Positions 40,640 through 48,784 of a DNA stretch of 64,000 bases are shown in pieces. The DNA is from Blastococcus carthaginiensis. GTDB lineage: Bacteria > Actinomycetota > Actinomycetes > Mycobacteriales > Geodermatophilaceae. Each line of letters opens with the position of its first letter. Within the stretch, counting starts at the first letter, position 1. The DNA lies in contig NZ_JASNFN010000001.1 of the NCBI RefSeq assembly GCF_030731085.1, forward strand, positions 62,001 to 126,000, read 5' to 3'. The position numbers and the translations under genes were made by a program. Under the pieces are notes generated by a model, which ran no database searches, had not been told where the DNA came from, and saw only the letters and a program-made list of their open reading frames with translations.

Positions 40640-41221
40640 GTGGACGCGATTCCCCGCGGCACCGCCGATCGGGCACGGGCCGACCTACTGCCGGCGGGGC
40701 GACCCGCTGCGCAACTGATCCAGATCTGCTTCGTCGTGTCAGACCTCGACGCGTCGCTGAGGCGCTTCTCCGCCACCTTCGGGGCAGGTCCCTGGTTCCT
40801 CGCGACGACGCCGGCCGGTCGGGCCGACCCGACGGTGTACCGGGGGCGACCGACTCCGCTCGATGCCGAGATCGCCCTCGCGTATGGCGGGGACGTCATG
40901 TACGAGCTGGTGCGGCCTCGGCCGGGATCGGTGTCAGTCTTCCGTGAGGGGGTCGACCGGAGCGGCCTGGGGATCCACCACCTCGGCTTCGCGACGGAGG
41001 ACTTCGACGCGACGCTGAGCCGTCTCGGCTCCGAGGGCCGCGAGCTGCTGTGCACGTCCGTCACCCCGAGGGGCGCCCGGGTCGCCATCGTCGGAGGCGG
41101 GCCACCGCTCGGCGTGCTCGAGGAGTACATCGAGCTCACCCCCGCCACGCGGGAGTTCTACGCCCACATGCGGGCCCGCGCGGCGGAGTGGGACGGTCGC
41201 GAGCTGGTCTGTCAGGGGTGA
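40640..41221 (+). CDS. VOC-family (glyoxalase-fold) protein
   Basis: A 193-residue vicinal oxygen chelate protein. Two beta-alpha-beta-beta-beta modules are visible, starting at QLIQICFVVSDLDASLRRF and at GIHHLGFATEDFDATLSRL. Potential metal ligands are the GIHHLGF histidine and the EEYIEL glutamate near the end; the first-module ligand position is Gln (QICFVV) rather than His. GTG 40640 has a strong Shine-Dalgarno. It may isomerise or hydrate an acyl-CoA-type substrate like methylmalonyl-CoA epimerase relatives; unknown. Confidence 0.82.
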   Translation: MDAIPRGTADRARADLLPAGRPAAQLIQICFVVSDLDASLRRFSATFGAGPWFLATTPAGRADPTVYRGRPTPLDAEIALAYGGDVMYELVRPRPGSVSVFREGVDRSGLGIHHLGFATEDFDATLSRLGSEGRELLCTSVTPRGARVAIVGGGPPLGVLEEYIELTPATREFYAHMRARAAEWDGRELVCQG

Positions 41222-41255
41222 CAGTCAGCGGGGTGCGGGTTGCCGCCGCCAAGTA

Positions 41256-41284
41256 TTGAATCCGGATTCGGATTCGCTTACTCT
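41256..41284 (+). promoter_or_regulatory. Promoter with TetR operator B, upstream of the SDR gene
   Basis: TTGAAT (41256-41261) and TACTCT (41279-41284) are 17 bases apart. GAATCCGGATTC (41258-41269) is a perfect 12-base palindrome over the -35, followed by a further GGATTC (41270-41275). Confidence 0.7.
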
Positions 41285-41328
41285 GCTTTGCTAGAGGCCG
41301 GTAGGCGGCTGAACTAGGAGGAGCGCGC

Positions 41329-42189
41329 ATGAGCCAGCCGTTGCAGGGGCGAGTCGCGATCATCACCGGCTCCAGCCGCGGAATAGGGCGCGAGTTCGCG
41401 CTCCGGTTGGCGAAGGAAGGCGCTCACGTCGTCATCACCGGCAAGAGCGACACGGACTCGCCGCGCCTGCCCGGCACGATCCACTCCGTGGCACGGGAGG
41501 TCGAGGATCTCGGCGGACAGGCGCTCGCACTGCGTGTCGACGTCCGTGACGAACAGAGCGTCGAGGAGATGGTCGAGCGCACCGTGCAGCGCTTCGGGCG
41601 CCTCGACATCCTGCTGAACAACGCCGGCGCCCTCTGGTGGGAGCGCGTCTTCGACACGCCACCGAGCCGGGTCGCGTTGATGTTCGAGGTCAACCTGCGC
41701 GCCTCGTACCTCGCGACTTACCACGCGCTGCCGCACATGATCGCCGGCGGCTGGGGGCACATCGTCATGAACTCCCCGCCCATCAGCACGGTCGCGACAC
41801 CGGGTCACGCGATGTACTACTGCATGAAGATGGGCATGACGCGGCTGGCCATCGGCGTCGCCGCAGAGCACGCCGCTGACAACGTCGCCGCCAACAGCCT
41901 GTGGCCGGCCACCCCCATCGAGTCCTACGCGACGTTGAACTGGTCCGCGGACAAGATGGGCCGCCCGGACCAGTGGCGGCACCCGTCCATCATGTGCGAC
42001 GCGCTGATGGAGATCCTGCGGAGCGACCCCGGCGACCTCACGGGCCGTCAGCTCATCGACGAGGTGCTGCTGCGGGAGAGGGGCTGGACCGACGCCGACA
42101 TCGACAGCTACTGGCTCGCCGGCAAGGCGCCGGACGACCCGATGTGGATCGACGAGCGCTCCTACCTCGCGGGGACCGGCCGGTCGTGA
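41329..42189 (+). CDS. Short-chain dehydrogenase (HSDL2/citronellol-dehydrogenase-like)
   Basis: A 286-residue classical SDR. NAD(P) motif TGSSRGIG at 13-20, structural NNAG at 97-100, Asn122 region VNLRAS, and the catalytic Tyr163-x3-Lys167 (YYCMK) with Ser149 or Ser153 nearby. The NSLWPATPIESYA stretch after the active site resembles HSDL2-type and citronellol/geraniol dehydrogenases. ATG 41329 follows TAGGAGGAG. Operator B is immediately upstream. It is not of the mycofactocin-coupled SDR family, whose N-terminal signature is missing. Confidence 0.88.
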   Translation: MSQPLQGRVAIITGSSRGIGREFALRLAKEGAHVVITGKSDTDSPRLPGTIHSVAREVEDLGGQALALRVDVRDEQSVEEMVERTVQRFGRLDILLNNAGALWWERVFDTPPSRVALMFEVNLRASYLATYHALPHMIAGGWGHIVMNSPPISTVATPGHAMYYCMKMGMTRLAIGVAAEHAADNVAANSLWPATPIESYATLNWSADKMGRPDQWRHPSIMCDALMEILRSDPGDLTGRQLIDEVLLRERGWTDADIDSYWLAGKAPDDPMWIDERSYLAGTGRS

Positions 42190-42214
42190 CCGTCGGCGGG
42201 AGTGCTTGCACGCC

Positions 42215-42232
42215 GAATCCGGATCCGAATCC
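42215..42232. promoter_or_regulatory. TetR operator-like site C
   Basis: GAATCCGGATCC followed directly by GAATCC, upstream of a small leader ORF and the hydrolase gene. It matches operator B except for one base in the right arm. No convincing -35/-10 pair was found here. Confidence 0.5.
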
Positions 42233-42269
42233 CGTCGGATCCACGTCCTGCGGCCCCGAAGGGAATCCG

Positions 42270-42371
42270 ATGAACCAGTCACCCGTCCGCACCGTGCAGG
42301 CGCCGGCGTGCGCCGTCCGGTCGCCGCGTCGCGAGGCCCGCGTCGCCGGCGCCCCGGGGCGGCAGCAGTGA
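42270..42371 (+). CDS. Possible 33-aa leader peptide coupled to the hydrolase
   Basis: An ATG at 42270 preceded by GAAGGGAA opens a 33-codon frame whose TGA overlaps the GTG start of the hydrolase (GTGA). The peptide is Arg/Ala/Pro-rich with one Cys and has no recognisable domain. Its position suggests translational coupling or a regulatory leader. It may also be a chance frame. Confidence 0.4.
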   Translation: MNQSPVRTVQAPACAVRSPRREARVAGAPGRQQ

Positions 42372-43165
42372 GCGCCGAGCTGTTCGTGGCCGACAGCGGC
42401 GAGGCCGAGCTGCCGGTGATGCTCTGCCTGCACTCGCTGTTCATCGACCACACCATGTTCGACGAGCTGGCCGCTGCGGCTGCCGGGCGTTTCCGGGTCG
42501 TCCGGCCGGACTTCAGGGGACAGGGGCGCAACCCCGACGTCACCGGCATCGTGACGATGGACCAGTGCGCCGACGACATCGTCGAGCTCGTCGACCGGAT
42601 GCACCTCGGCACCGTGCACATCGTCGCCCAGTCGATGGGCGGCGACGTCGCTGTCCGCGTCGCCGCACGCCGGCCCGAGCAGGTCGAGCGCATGGTGCTG
42701 CTCGGCTCGTCGGCGCGGGAAGAGCCGGCCGAGCACCTGGAGGCGTTCCGGCCCATCGCCGACGAGGTGGCTCGCAAGGGATTCGTCGACGACCTGCTCG
42801 ACACGACGACGCACATCATGTTCGGGGAGACCTGCCGCAACGATCCGGCGCGTGCTCATGTCGTCGACCACTGGCGAGCCCACTTCGCGGGGCTGTCGAA
42901 AGGTCTGGCAGCGCCCATCCGCGGCGTCGTCGAGCGGCCCAGCGCCGTGGACCTCCTTCCGTCGATCAGGGCAAGGACGCTCGTCGTCAGCGGCGGCGAG
43001 GACGCGGCGCGCCCGCCGGCCTGGTCCGCCGAGCTGGTCGCCGGAGTACCGGACGCGGAGCTCTGGAGCCTTCCCACCACCGGTCACAGCGTCATTCTCG
43101 AGTCGCCCGACGTCGTGATCCCACGAGTCATGGCGTTTCTCGAGGGCGACAACGAGCGGCGGTGA
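42368..43165 (+). CDS. Alpha/beta hydrolase (3-oxoadipate enol-lactonase-like)
   Basis: A 265-residue alpha/beta-fold hydrolase. Nucleophile S89 in VAQSMGGDVAVRVAA, oxyanion region LCLHSLFIDHTMFDEL, acid likely in VVSGGEDAARPP and histidine in LPTTGHSVILESP. Resembles enol-lactonases and related C-C hydrolases. GTG 42368 is chosen because upstream in-frame sequence is Arg-rich and non-homologous. It is the last gene of the TetR-linked cluster; together with the SDR and VOC genes it suggests catabolism of an unidentified alcohol or ketone. Confidence 0.85.
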   Translation: MSAELFVADSGEAELPVMLCLHSLFIDHTMFDELAAAAAGRFRVVRPDFRGQGRNPDVTGIVTMDQCADDIVELVDRMHLGTVHIVAQSMGGDVAVRVAARRPEQVERMVLLGSSAREEPAEHLEAFRPIADEVARKGFVDDLLDTTTHIMFGETCRNDPARAHVVDHWRAHFAGLSKGLAAPIRGVVERPSAVDLLPSIRARTLVVSGGEDAARPPAWSAELVAGVPDAELWSLPTTGHSVILESPDVVIPRVMAFLEGDNERR

Positions 43166-43490
43166 CGTCCGCGCCGCCGGTCATGCCGCACCGGCTCGGG
43201 AGAGGCCGGGCGAGCCGGGGCGGGCAACGCGGCGCCCCGGGTTCCCAGCGACCGCTCAAGCCCGTGCGCGTGATCTCCGCAGCCGGGCGTCCAGGGCCGG
43301 GACGAGGACGGGCGGCTGAGCAGGCGACGTCGGCGGCCTGCGGGCTGTAGCGTCCAGAGGGACCCGGGATCGCCCCGCGCCCGCACGTGTGGGCGGTGTC
43401 GTGAACGGGGCCGCAGGGTCCGCAATCGTCCGTTCCCGGACGGCCCGCCCCTCCGGGGTGGGCCGGCCGAGCGTCCCTCCAGGAGGTCCC
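43166..43490. other. Intergenic region (325 bp) before the CoxG-like gene
   Basis: No coding signal. It contains GTCCG/CGGAC (43428-43441) and a 10-bp hairpin GGCCCGCCCC/GGGGTGGGCC with a TCC loop (43442-43464, one wobble pair) located 17 bases before the AGGAGG ribosome-binding site. The hairpin may act as a terminator for readthrough from upstream or as a leader structure. Confidence 0.5.
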
Positions 43491-44573
43491 GTGCAGCTGG
43501 AGAACTCGTTCACCGTGCCCGTACCGATCGACGAGGCATGGCGGGTGCTCCTCGACATCGAGCGGATCGCCCCGTGCATGCCCGGCGCTGCGCTGGATTC
43601 CGTCGACGGCGACGACTTCACCGGTCGGGTGAAGGTCAAGCTCGGGCCGATCAACCTGACCTACCAGGGCAAGGCGTCGTTCATCGAGAAGGACGAGGCG
43701 GCGCACCGGGCGGTCATCGACGCCCGGGGCAAGGACCAGCGGGGCAACGGGACGGCGGCGGCGACGGTCACCGCGAAGCTCCGCGCCGAGGGGTCGGTGA
43801 CGCGGGTCGACGTCCTCACCGACCTGAACATCACCGGCCGGCCGGCGCAGTTCGGGCGCGGCGTGATGACCGACGTCGGCAACAAGCTGCTCGGGCAGTT
43901 CGCCGACAAGCTCGCGGCCCAGCTTGGCGAGGGCGACGCGCAGGGCGACGCGGACCGGGCGGCCGCCTCGGCGGACGCCGGTCCCGCGGCGAAGGCGGCG
44001 GCGACGGCCACCGGCGTCGTCGAGGAGGTCGCCGCCTCGGCGGAGCAGGCCGCCGGTGAGGGCACCGCGGCCAAGAAGGCGGCGGCGGCGACGAAGAAGG
44101 CCGCCGCCTCGGCCACCGACAAGGTGAGCGAGCCGGCCGACGCATCCCCGGCGAAGAAGGCGGCGCCCGCGAAGGCAGCGCCCGCCAAGGCCACCCCGGC
44201 GAAGAAGGCGGCCCCGGCGAAGGCCGCCTCCGGCAAGGAGACGGCGACCACGGAGACCCCGGCCAAGGAGACCGCGGCCAAGGTCACCGCCGAGAAGGCC
44301 GCCGACACCGCCCCCGCCGGCAAGGCGCCGAGCTCGCCGCCCAGCGGCAACACCGCCCCGCCCGGACGGCCCTCCACCGGCGCTCCGCTGCGCAGCGTGC
44401 CCGGCAGCGGCCCGGCGGAGCGGCCGCGTCCCGCGCAGTCCGAGCCCGAGCCGATCGACCTGCTCGAGGTGGCCGGCGGGGCGGCGCTGACCCGCTACGC
44501 CGCGCCCGCCGCGGGGGTCGCCGCGCTGGTGCTGGTCGTCGCACTCGTGGTCAGGCGCCGCCGCCGGCGCTGA
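43491..44573 (+). CDS. coxG: CoxG-like SRPBCC protein with membrane-anchored Ala/Lys-rich tail
   Basis: A 360-residue protein. Residues 1 to about 145 are a CoxG/SRPBCC domain (ENSFTVPVPIDEAWRVLLDIERIAPCMPGA, INLTYQGKASFIEKDEAAHRAVI). A long low-complexity region follows (about 150-310) with repeated KKAAPAK-type units, then a single membrane helix (about 331-352) and an Arg cluster at the end. CoxG recruits CO dehydrogenase to the membrane in Afipia (Oligotropha); the anchored tail would fit that role. GTG 43491 has an ideal AGGAGG. It lies 4.4 kb from coxSLM. Confidence 0.88.
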   Translation: MQLENSFTVPVPIDEAWRVLLDIERIAPCMPGAALDSVDGDDFTGRVKVKLGPINLTYQGKASFIEKDEAAHRAVIDARGKDQRGNGTAAATVTAKLRAEGSVTRVDVLTDLNITGRPAQFGRGVMTDVGNKLLGQFADKLAAQLGEGDAQGDADRAAASADAGPAAKAAATATGVVEEVAASAEQAAGEGTAAKKAAAATKKAAASATDKVSEPADASPAKKAAPAKAAPAKATPAKKAAPAKAASGKETATTETPAKETAAKVTAEKAADTAPAGKAPSSPPSGNTAPPGRPSTGAPLRSVPGSGPAERPRPAQSEPEPIDLLEVAGGAALTRYAAPAAGVAALVLVVALVVRRRRRR

Positions 44574-44676
44574 GGCGTGCAGGACCGATCCGTCACGGTG
44601 CCGGGTCCATCCTCTGGGCCGGCGCCTGGTCGCTGGTCTCGCGCGCTTCTTCGCGCCCTGAGCAGTGCCGCTAGGG

Positions 44677-44744
44677 GTGACGCGCTGGAGTCATGTCCGC
44701 ACCGGGTTGGACGTCCGCGGGAGCTCGGGCCGTGAGCGCGTCAC
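44677..44744. repeat. Inverted repeat in the intergenic region
   Basis: GTGACGCGCT (44677-44686) and AGCGCGTCAC (44735-44744) are perfect complements 48 bases apart. GGGGTGACG also occurs as a direct repeat at 44674 and 44747. Purpose unknown; possibly regulatory for the small zinc-ribbon gene. Confidence 0.45.
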
Positions 44745-44815
44745 CTGGGGTGACGGAGCGGGTGGGGGGCGCAGGACAGCTTCGCCGGTACGCCCGCCGT
44801 GGGACCCTGACTCTC

Positions 44816-45004
44816 GTGCCCCGGCCGAAACCCGTGACGTGGCGCCGCCGCAGCCGGTGGGGTTGGCCGGCATCGCCACCACCGACGGTGCCGCCCGAAG
44901 GCCCGCCTCGGTTCAAGTGCCCGAACTGCGGTGCGCCGCTGGGGACGGAAGGTCACTGCGGTGCCTGCGGCGCCGACCCGCGGGAACTGTTCACGAGCCA
45001 CTAG
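44816..45004 (+). CDS. Small zinc-ribbon protein (62 aa)
   Basis: A 62-residue protein. N-terminal half is Arg/Pro/Trp-rich (VPRPKPVTWRRRSRWGW); C-terminal half is a zinc ribbon with C-x2-C...C-x2-C (CPNCGAPL, CGACGADPR). GTG 44816 is the nearest start; a GTG/ATG further upstream (44693) would add 41 residues of poor quality. It may be a nucleic-acid- or protein-binding module. No homologue is recognised. Confidence 0.6.
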   Translation: MPRPKPVTWRRRSRWGWPASPPPTVPPEGPPRFKCPNCGAPLGTEGHCGACGADPRELFTSH

Positions 45005-45081
45005 AAGCGGGATGTTGATCTGACGTGCTCGTCCCGCCCTGATCTGCAGAAACTGTCACACCCCCCGCCTAGCCTGCGGTC

Positions 45082-46737
45082 ATGTCGGTGGTGGGCGGGT
45101 TCGCGGTCGGGGTGACGGTGTCACCGGTCGGCCCGTTCCCCTCGCCGTGGGAGCTGGCCGATCCCGATCCGCAGCGGTGGGACGAGCCGTTGTCCGCGTG
45201 GCTGCCCGCGCGGCGCGGGGCGGTGGAGGCCGCCGACCTGCTCGGCCAGATCGTGGTCGCGGAGGCGAAGCTGGCCGCGTTGCGGGTGGAGCTGGTGATG
45301 GACCTCGCGGCCGCCCGGCCGGCGCCTTCCGATCCGCCACCTGGGGGTGAGCGGGCCGGGGACCGCGGCCCGGCGGGGGCGAGTGAGTTCGTGCCCGACG
45401 AGTTGGCCATGGTGCACAACTGCAGCCGGACGGCGGCGGTGACCCTGCTGGAGCACGCCGATGTGCTCGCCACCCGGCTGCCGGGCACCTTCGCGGCGCT
45501 GCGGCTGGGGTTGCTGGACTGGCCGCGGGCCCGGGCGATCGCCGCCGAGGTCGCCGCCGCCGGGTCCGACACCGACCCGGGAGTGATCGCCGGGGTGGAG
45601 GCCGCGGTGCTGCCCGGCGCGACCGGCCTGGGGGTGGGCAAGCTGCGCGAAGCGGTGCGCGCGGAGCTGCTGGCCCGCGACGCCGAGGCCGCCGAGCGGC
45701 GGCGGGAGACCCGGCAGCGTGGGGCGGATGTGACGGTGCGCCCGGTCGGGGACGGGATGAGTGAGCTGCGCGCCCTGCTGCCCCATCCCGAGGCCCGCGC
45801 CTGCCGCGACGCCGTGGATCGGCATGCCCGGGCGGCGAAGGAGGCCGGCGACGAGCGGCCGATCGGCATGTTGCGCGCCGGCGCGATCGCCGATCTGCTG
45901 CTGCGGCCCTGGCAGGAGCGCCCGGCGGTGACCGCGCAGCTGACCGTGGTGGCCCCGCTGACCGCCCTCACCCCCGCGGGGTTCCTCGCCGCCGGCGCGC
46001 CGACCCCGGCCGCCTTCACCCCACCCGGCACCTCACCCGGCACCCGGCCGGGGGTTGCCGAGCCGGTCGGGGAGGACGACGGGGAGCCGATCACCGCCGC
46101 CCACCTGCGCGAACTGCTCGCCCAACTGGGCGCCTGCAACCTGCAGGCACCACCGGCGGGCAGCCTGCAGATCGCGATCACCGACGCCACCGGCGCGCTG
46201 CAGGCGGTCACCGGCCGGGCGGAGCTGGCCCGGCTGGCCCGCACCGGCTGCCCCGACCACCCCACCGACCCCGACCACCCCACCGACCCCGACCACCCCG
46301 ACCGTCCGGACTCATCGTGCGGCTGCCCGCTGCTGGGCCGCCCCGACCCGGTGGATGGCTACCGACCCTCGGCCGGCCAGCAGCAGTTCCTCCGCCTGCG
46401 CGACCGCACCTGCCGCCACCCCGGCTGCACCGTGCCCGCCGGCTGGGCCGACCTGGACCACGTCATCGCCCACGCCGCCGGTGGGGCGACCGCCTGCGAG
46501 AACCTCTGCTGCCGGTGCCGCCGCCATCACCGGCTCAGGACCTTCGCCCCCGGCTGGACCCACACCCTCGACCCCGACGGCGTGCTCACCGTCATCACCC
46601 CCACCGGCGTCACCCGCACCAGCCGACCACCCGGCTTCCGCGTCCTCACCGCACCACCGCAACCACCACCGGACCCGGACCCGGACTCGAACCCGGACCG
46701 GCAGCTCGACCTGGACGACGACCCACCACCGTTCTGA
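45082..46737 (+). CDS. DUF222 and HNH nuclease-domain protein (13E12 repeat type)
   Basis: A 551-residue protein of the actinobacterial DUF222/HNH family, called 13E12 repeat proteins in mycobacteria. The DUF222 region spans about 40-320. The C-terminal HNH motif is in CRHPGCTVPAGWADLDHVIAHAAGGATACENLCCRCRRHHRLR segments (about 448-492), with zinc cysteines. Between them is a tandem DHPTDP repeat (about 392-408). Members are often multi-copy and thought to be associated with mobile DNA, although function is unproven. It starts at ATG 45082. Confidence 0.9.
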   Translation: MSVVGGFAVGVTVSPVGPFPSPWELADPDPQRWDEPLSAWLPARRGAVEAADLLGQIVVAEAKLAALRVELVMDLAAARPAPSDPPPGGERAGDRGPAGASEFVPDELAMVHNCSRTAAVTLLEHADVLATRLPGTFAALRLGLLDWPRARAIAAEVAAAGSDTDPGVIAGVEAAVLPGATGLGVGKLREAVRAELLARDAEAAERRRETRQRGADVTVRPVGDGMSELRALLPHPEARACRDAVDRHARAAKEAGDERPIGMLRAGAIADLLLRPWQERPAVTAQLTVVAPLTALTPAGFLAAGAPTPAAFTPPGTSPGTRPGVAEPVGEDDGEPITAAHLRELLAQLGACNLQAPPAGSLQIAITDATGALQAVTGRAELARLARTGCPDHPTDPDHPTDPDHPDRPDSSCGCPLLGRPDPVDGYRPSAGQQQFLRLRDRTCRHPGCTVPAGWADLDHVIAHAAGGATACENLCCRCRRHHRLRTFAPGWTHTLDPDGVLTVITPTGVTRTSRPPGFRVLTAPPQPPPDPDPDSNPDRQLDLDDDPPPF

Positions 46738-46746
46738 CCGCTCCGG

Positions 46747-47370
46747 TCAGCCGGGGAGCACCTCGGCCAGCCAGGAGGCGGCGGCCGCCCCGACGAGGTC
46801 GGGGTTCTTCTTCAGCGAGTGGTCACCGGGCACGGCGTACACGGAGGCGTGCGCCCGCCCGGCCAGCACCGCGGCCACCGCGGCCGGTGCACCGAATGCG
46901 TCCGTCTCCCCCTGCACGACCACGACCGGCACGGTGACGGACGTGAGCTCCGCGGCGCGGCTCTTCTCGGGCCGGCCGGGCGGGTGCAGCGGGAACGCCA
47001 GCGTCAGCACGCCGTCCGCCCCCACCTGCGCGGCGGTGCGGCAGGCGACCCGCGCACCGGCGCTGCGCCCGCCGACGACGAGCGCCCCGGTCAGGTGGCC
47101 GGTGCCCGACAGGTGCGCCACGACCGCCCGCCAGCCCTCGTCCAGGCGGGCCGGCGCGGGGGCGATCCTCTTCCCCGCCACCCGCCAGGGCTGCTCGACC
47201 CGCAGCACGCGCCACCCGCCCTCAGCGGCGTCCCGGGCCACCGCCAGCAGGTCCGCGGACTCCACCCCGCCACCGGCCCCGTGCCCGAGCAGCAGCGTCC
47301 CGCGGGACCCGCCGTCGGTGAGGTGGGCGCGGGCCGGGCCGTGCGGCGTCTCGATGTCGAGCGCGGTCAC
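46747..47370 (-). CDS. Alpha/beta hydrolase (KANL3/Tex30-like family)
   Basis: A 207-residue alpha/beta hydrolase. Nucleophile serine in VVGGRSAGARVACRTA, oxyanion loop LLLGHGAGGGVESADLL, and the terminal histidine in YAVPGDHSLKKNPDL. This layout matches the COG3571 / KAT8-complex-subunit-3-like family of unknown substrate. GTG 47370 overlaps the HAD gene stop (4 bases), so they form an operon. Confidence 0.85.
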   Translation of the reverse strand: MTALDIETPHGPARAHLTDGGSRGTLLLGHGAGGGVESADLLAVARDAAEGGWRVLRVEQPWRVAGKRIAPAPARLDEGWRAVVAHLSGTGHLTGALVVGGRSAGARVACRTAAQVGADGVLTLAFPLHPPGRPEKSRAAELTSVTVPVVVVQGETDAFGAPAAVAAVLAGRAHASVYAVPGDHSLKKNPDLVGAAAASWLAEVLPG

Positions 47371-48038
47371 CGGGGCGGGAGGGCCAGCAGGGCGTCGACC
47401 GCGCCGGCGAGGTCGGCCCCGGCCACGTCGGGCTCGCCGTACACCGCCGGGAACACCCGCTCGCGGCGCGGGAACCACGCGCCGGTGAGGCCCGCCCGCC
47501 CCGCGCCCAGCACGTCCCAGCCGTGCGACGCGACCAGCGCCATCCGCTCCGGGGCCACGTCGCAGAGGCCGGCCGCCCACAGGTAGACCTCGCGCGAGGG
47601 CTTCCAGGCGCGGATCGTCTCGCTGGTCATGCTGCGCTCCACCAGCGGCGTGATCCCGCCCCGCTCCAGGCCCGCCTCGGCCACGCCGGGGGAGCCGTGC
47701 GACAGGGTGACCACCCGGACCCCGGCCTCGGTCAGCCGGCGCAGCGCCGGCTCCACGTCGGGGTGGGGCGACAGCTCGCCGAAGGCGTCGGCCACGCTCG
47801 CGCGCTGGTCGGCCGAGAACCCGGTCTCCTGGGCGAGCGCGGCGTCGAAGGCGTCCCGGAAGCGGCACCACGAGCCGACGGCGGCCGCCGCGAAGCCGGT
47901 GAGCAGCGTGCGGGCGAAGACCGTGCCCAGCAGCGGCGCCGGCTCGCCGAGCTCCACCAGGGTGGCGCGGACGGGCGCGAGGTCCAGCAGCGTCTCGTCG
48001 ACGTCGAACGCCACCACCTCGGGGCGGCGCCGGGTCAC
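47367..48038 (-). CDS. HAD-superfamily hydrolase, haloacid dehalogenase type II-like
   Basis: A 223-residue HAD phosphatase-like enzyme. Motif I FDVDETLLD (nucleophile D12), motif II TLSHGSPG, motif III lysine in WKPSREVYLWAAG, and motif IV VASHGWDVLGAGRAGLTGAWFPR, which strongly resembles L-2-haloacid dehalogenases. Motif I has DVDETL rather than the usual DxYGTL of dehalogenases, so a phosphatase role is equally possible. It overlaps DedA upstream and the hydrolase downstream, all three being translationally coupled. Confidence 0.85.
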   Translation of the reverse strand: MTRRRPEVVAFDVDETLLDLAPVRATLVELGEPAPLLGTVFARTLLTGFAAAAVGSWCRFRDAFDAALAQETGFSADQRASVADAFGELSPHPDVEPALRRLTEAGVRVVTLSHGSPGVAEAGLERGGITPLVERSMTSETIRAWKPSREVYLWAAGLCDVAPERMALVASHGWDVLGAGRAGLTGAWFPRRERVFPAVYGEPDVAGADLAGAVDALLALPPR

Positions 48039-48712
48039 GACGTCGGGTCCCAGTCCTCGTCCAGGTGCTTGCCCGCGTCCGGCGGCCGGCGCAGCTTGCC
48101 GGTGGCCTTCTTGTAGACGAACCACCCCACGCCCAGCACGACGGCGACGACGAGGGCGTAGTCCAGGTAGCGCAGGTTGTCCTGGATGAAGTCACCGGCC
48201 ACGACGCCCAGGGTGATCAGGACGGTGTTCCAGATCAGGCTGCCGGCGGCGGTGAACAGCAGGAACTGCCAGAACGGCATCCGCACGACCCCGGCCGGCA
48301 CCGAGATGAAGCTCCGCACGATCGGCACCATCCGGCCGAAGAACACCGCGGCGCGGCCGTGCCGCTCGAACCAGGCGAAGGTCTTGTCGACGTCCTCGGT
48401 CTCCACCAGGGGCAGCCGGTCGAGGAAGGCGTGCGACCGGCGAGGGCCGAGGGCCATCCCGACGTAGTAGAAGAAGATCGCCCCCAGCAGCGAGCCGAGG
48501 GTGGCGAAGACGATGACCGGGACGATCGACATCCGGCCGTCGTTGATCAGCACGCCGGCGAGCCCGAGAACCGCCTCGCTGGGGATCGGCGGGATGACGG
48601 TCTCGAGCAGGATCGACAGCCCGACCCCGACGGGGCCGAGCGTCTCGACCAGGTCGAGCAGGAAACCGGTGATGCCCCCCTCGTCGGAGGATGCGGCGGC
48701 GAGGAAGGACAT
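48035..48712 (-). CDS. DedA-family membrane protein
   Basis: A 225-residue DedA protein with 4-6 membrane segments. Family motifs are ETVIPPIPSEAVLGLAG near the N-terminus and FFGRMVPIVRSFISVPAGVVRMPFWQF in the middle. DedA proteins act in lipid flipping or proton-coupled envelope homeostasis. ATG 48712 or GTG 48721 may start it. First gene of the DedA-HAD-hydrolase operon and divergent from the amidohydrolase gene. Confidence 0.92.
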   Translation of the reverse strand: MSFLAAASSDEGGITGFLLDLVETLGPVGVGLSILLETVIPPIPSEAVLGLAGVLINDGRMSIVPVIVFATLGSLLGAIFFYYVGMALGPRRSHAFLDRLPLVETEDVDKTFAWFERHGRAAVFFGRMVPIVRSFISVPAGVVRMPFWQFLLFTAAGSLIWNTVLITLGVVAGDFIQDNLRYLDYALVVAVVLGVGWFVYKKATGKLRRPPDAGKHLDEDWDPTS

Positions 48713-48784
48713 GGGCTCCACGGTATCGGCGCCCCCAGCCCGCCGCCGCGCCCCCGGGCCGGGGCGGAGCTAGGTTCGGGAACC

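Noticed and set aside
41329..42189. Mycofactocin-coupled SDR
   Set aside because: The SDR lacks the distinctive N-terminal and insertion features of the mycofactocin-coupled family and fits HSDL2-like SDRs; it is also 11 kb from mft genes within another regulon.
46256..46300. CRISPR-like short repeats
   Set aside because: They are in-frame tandem codons of a protein linker without spacers.
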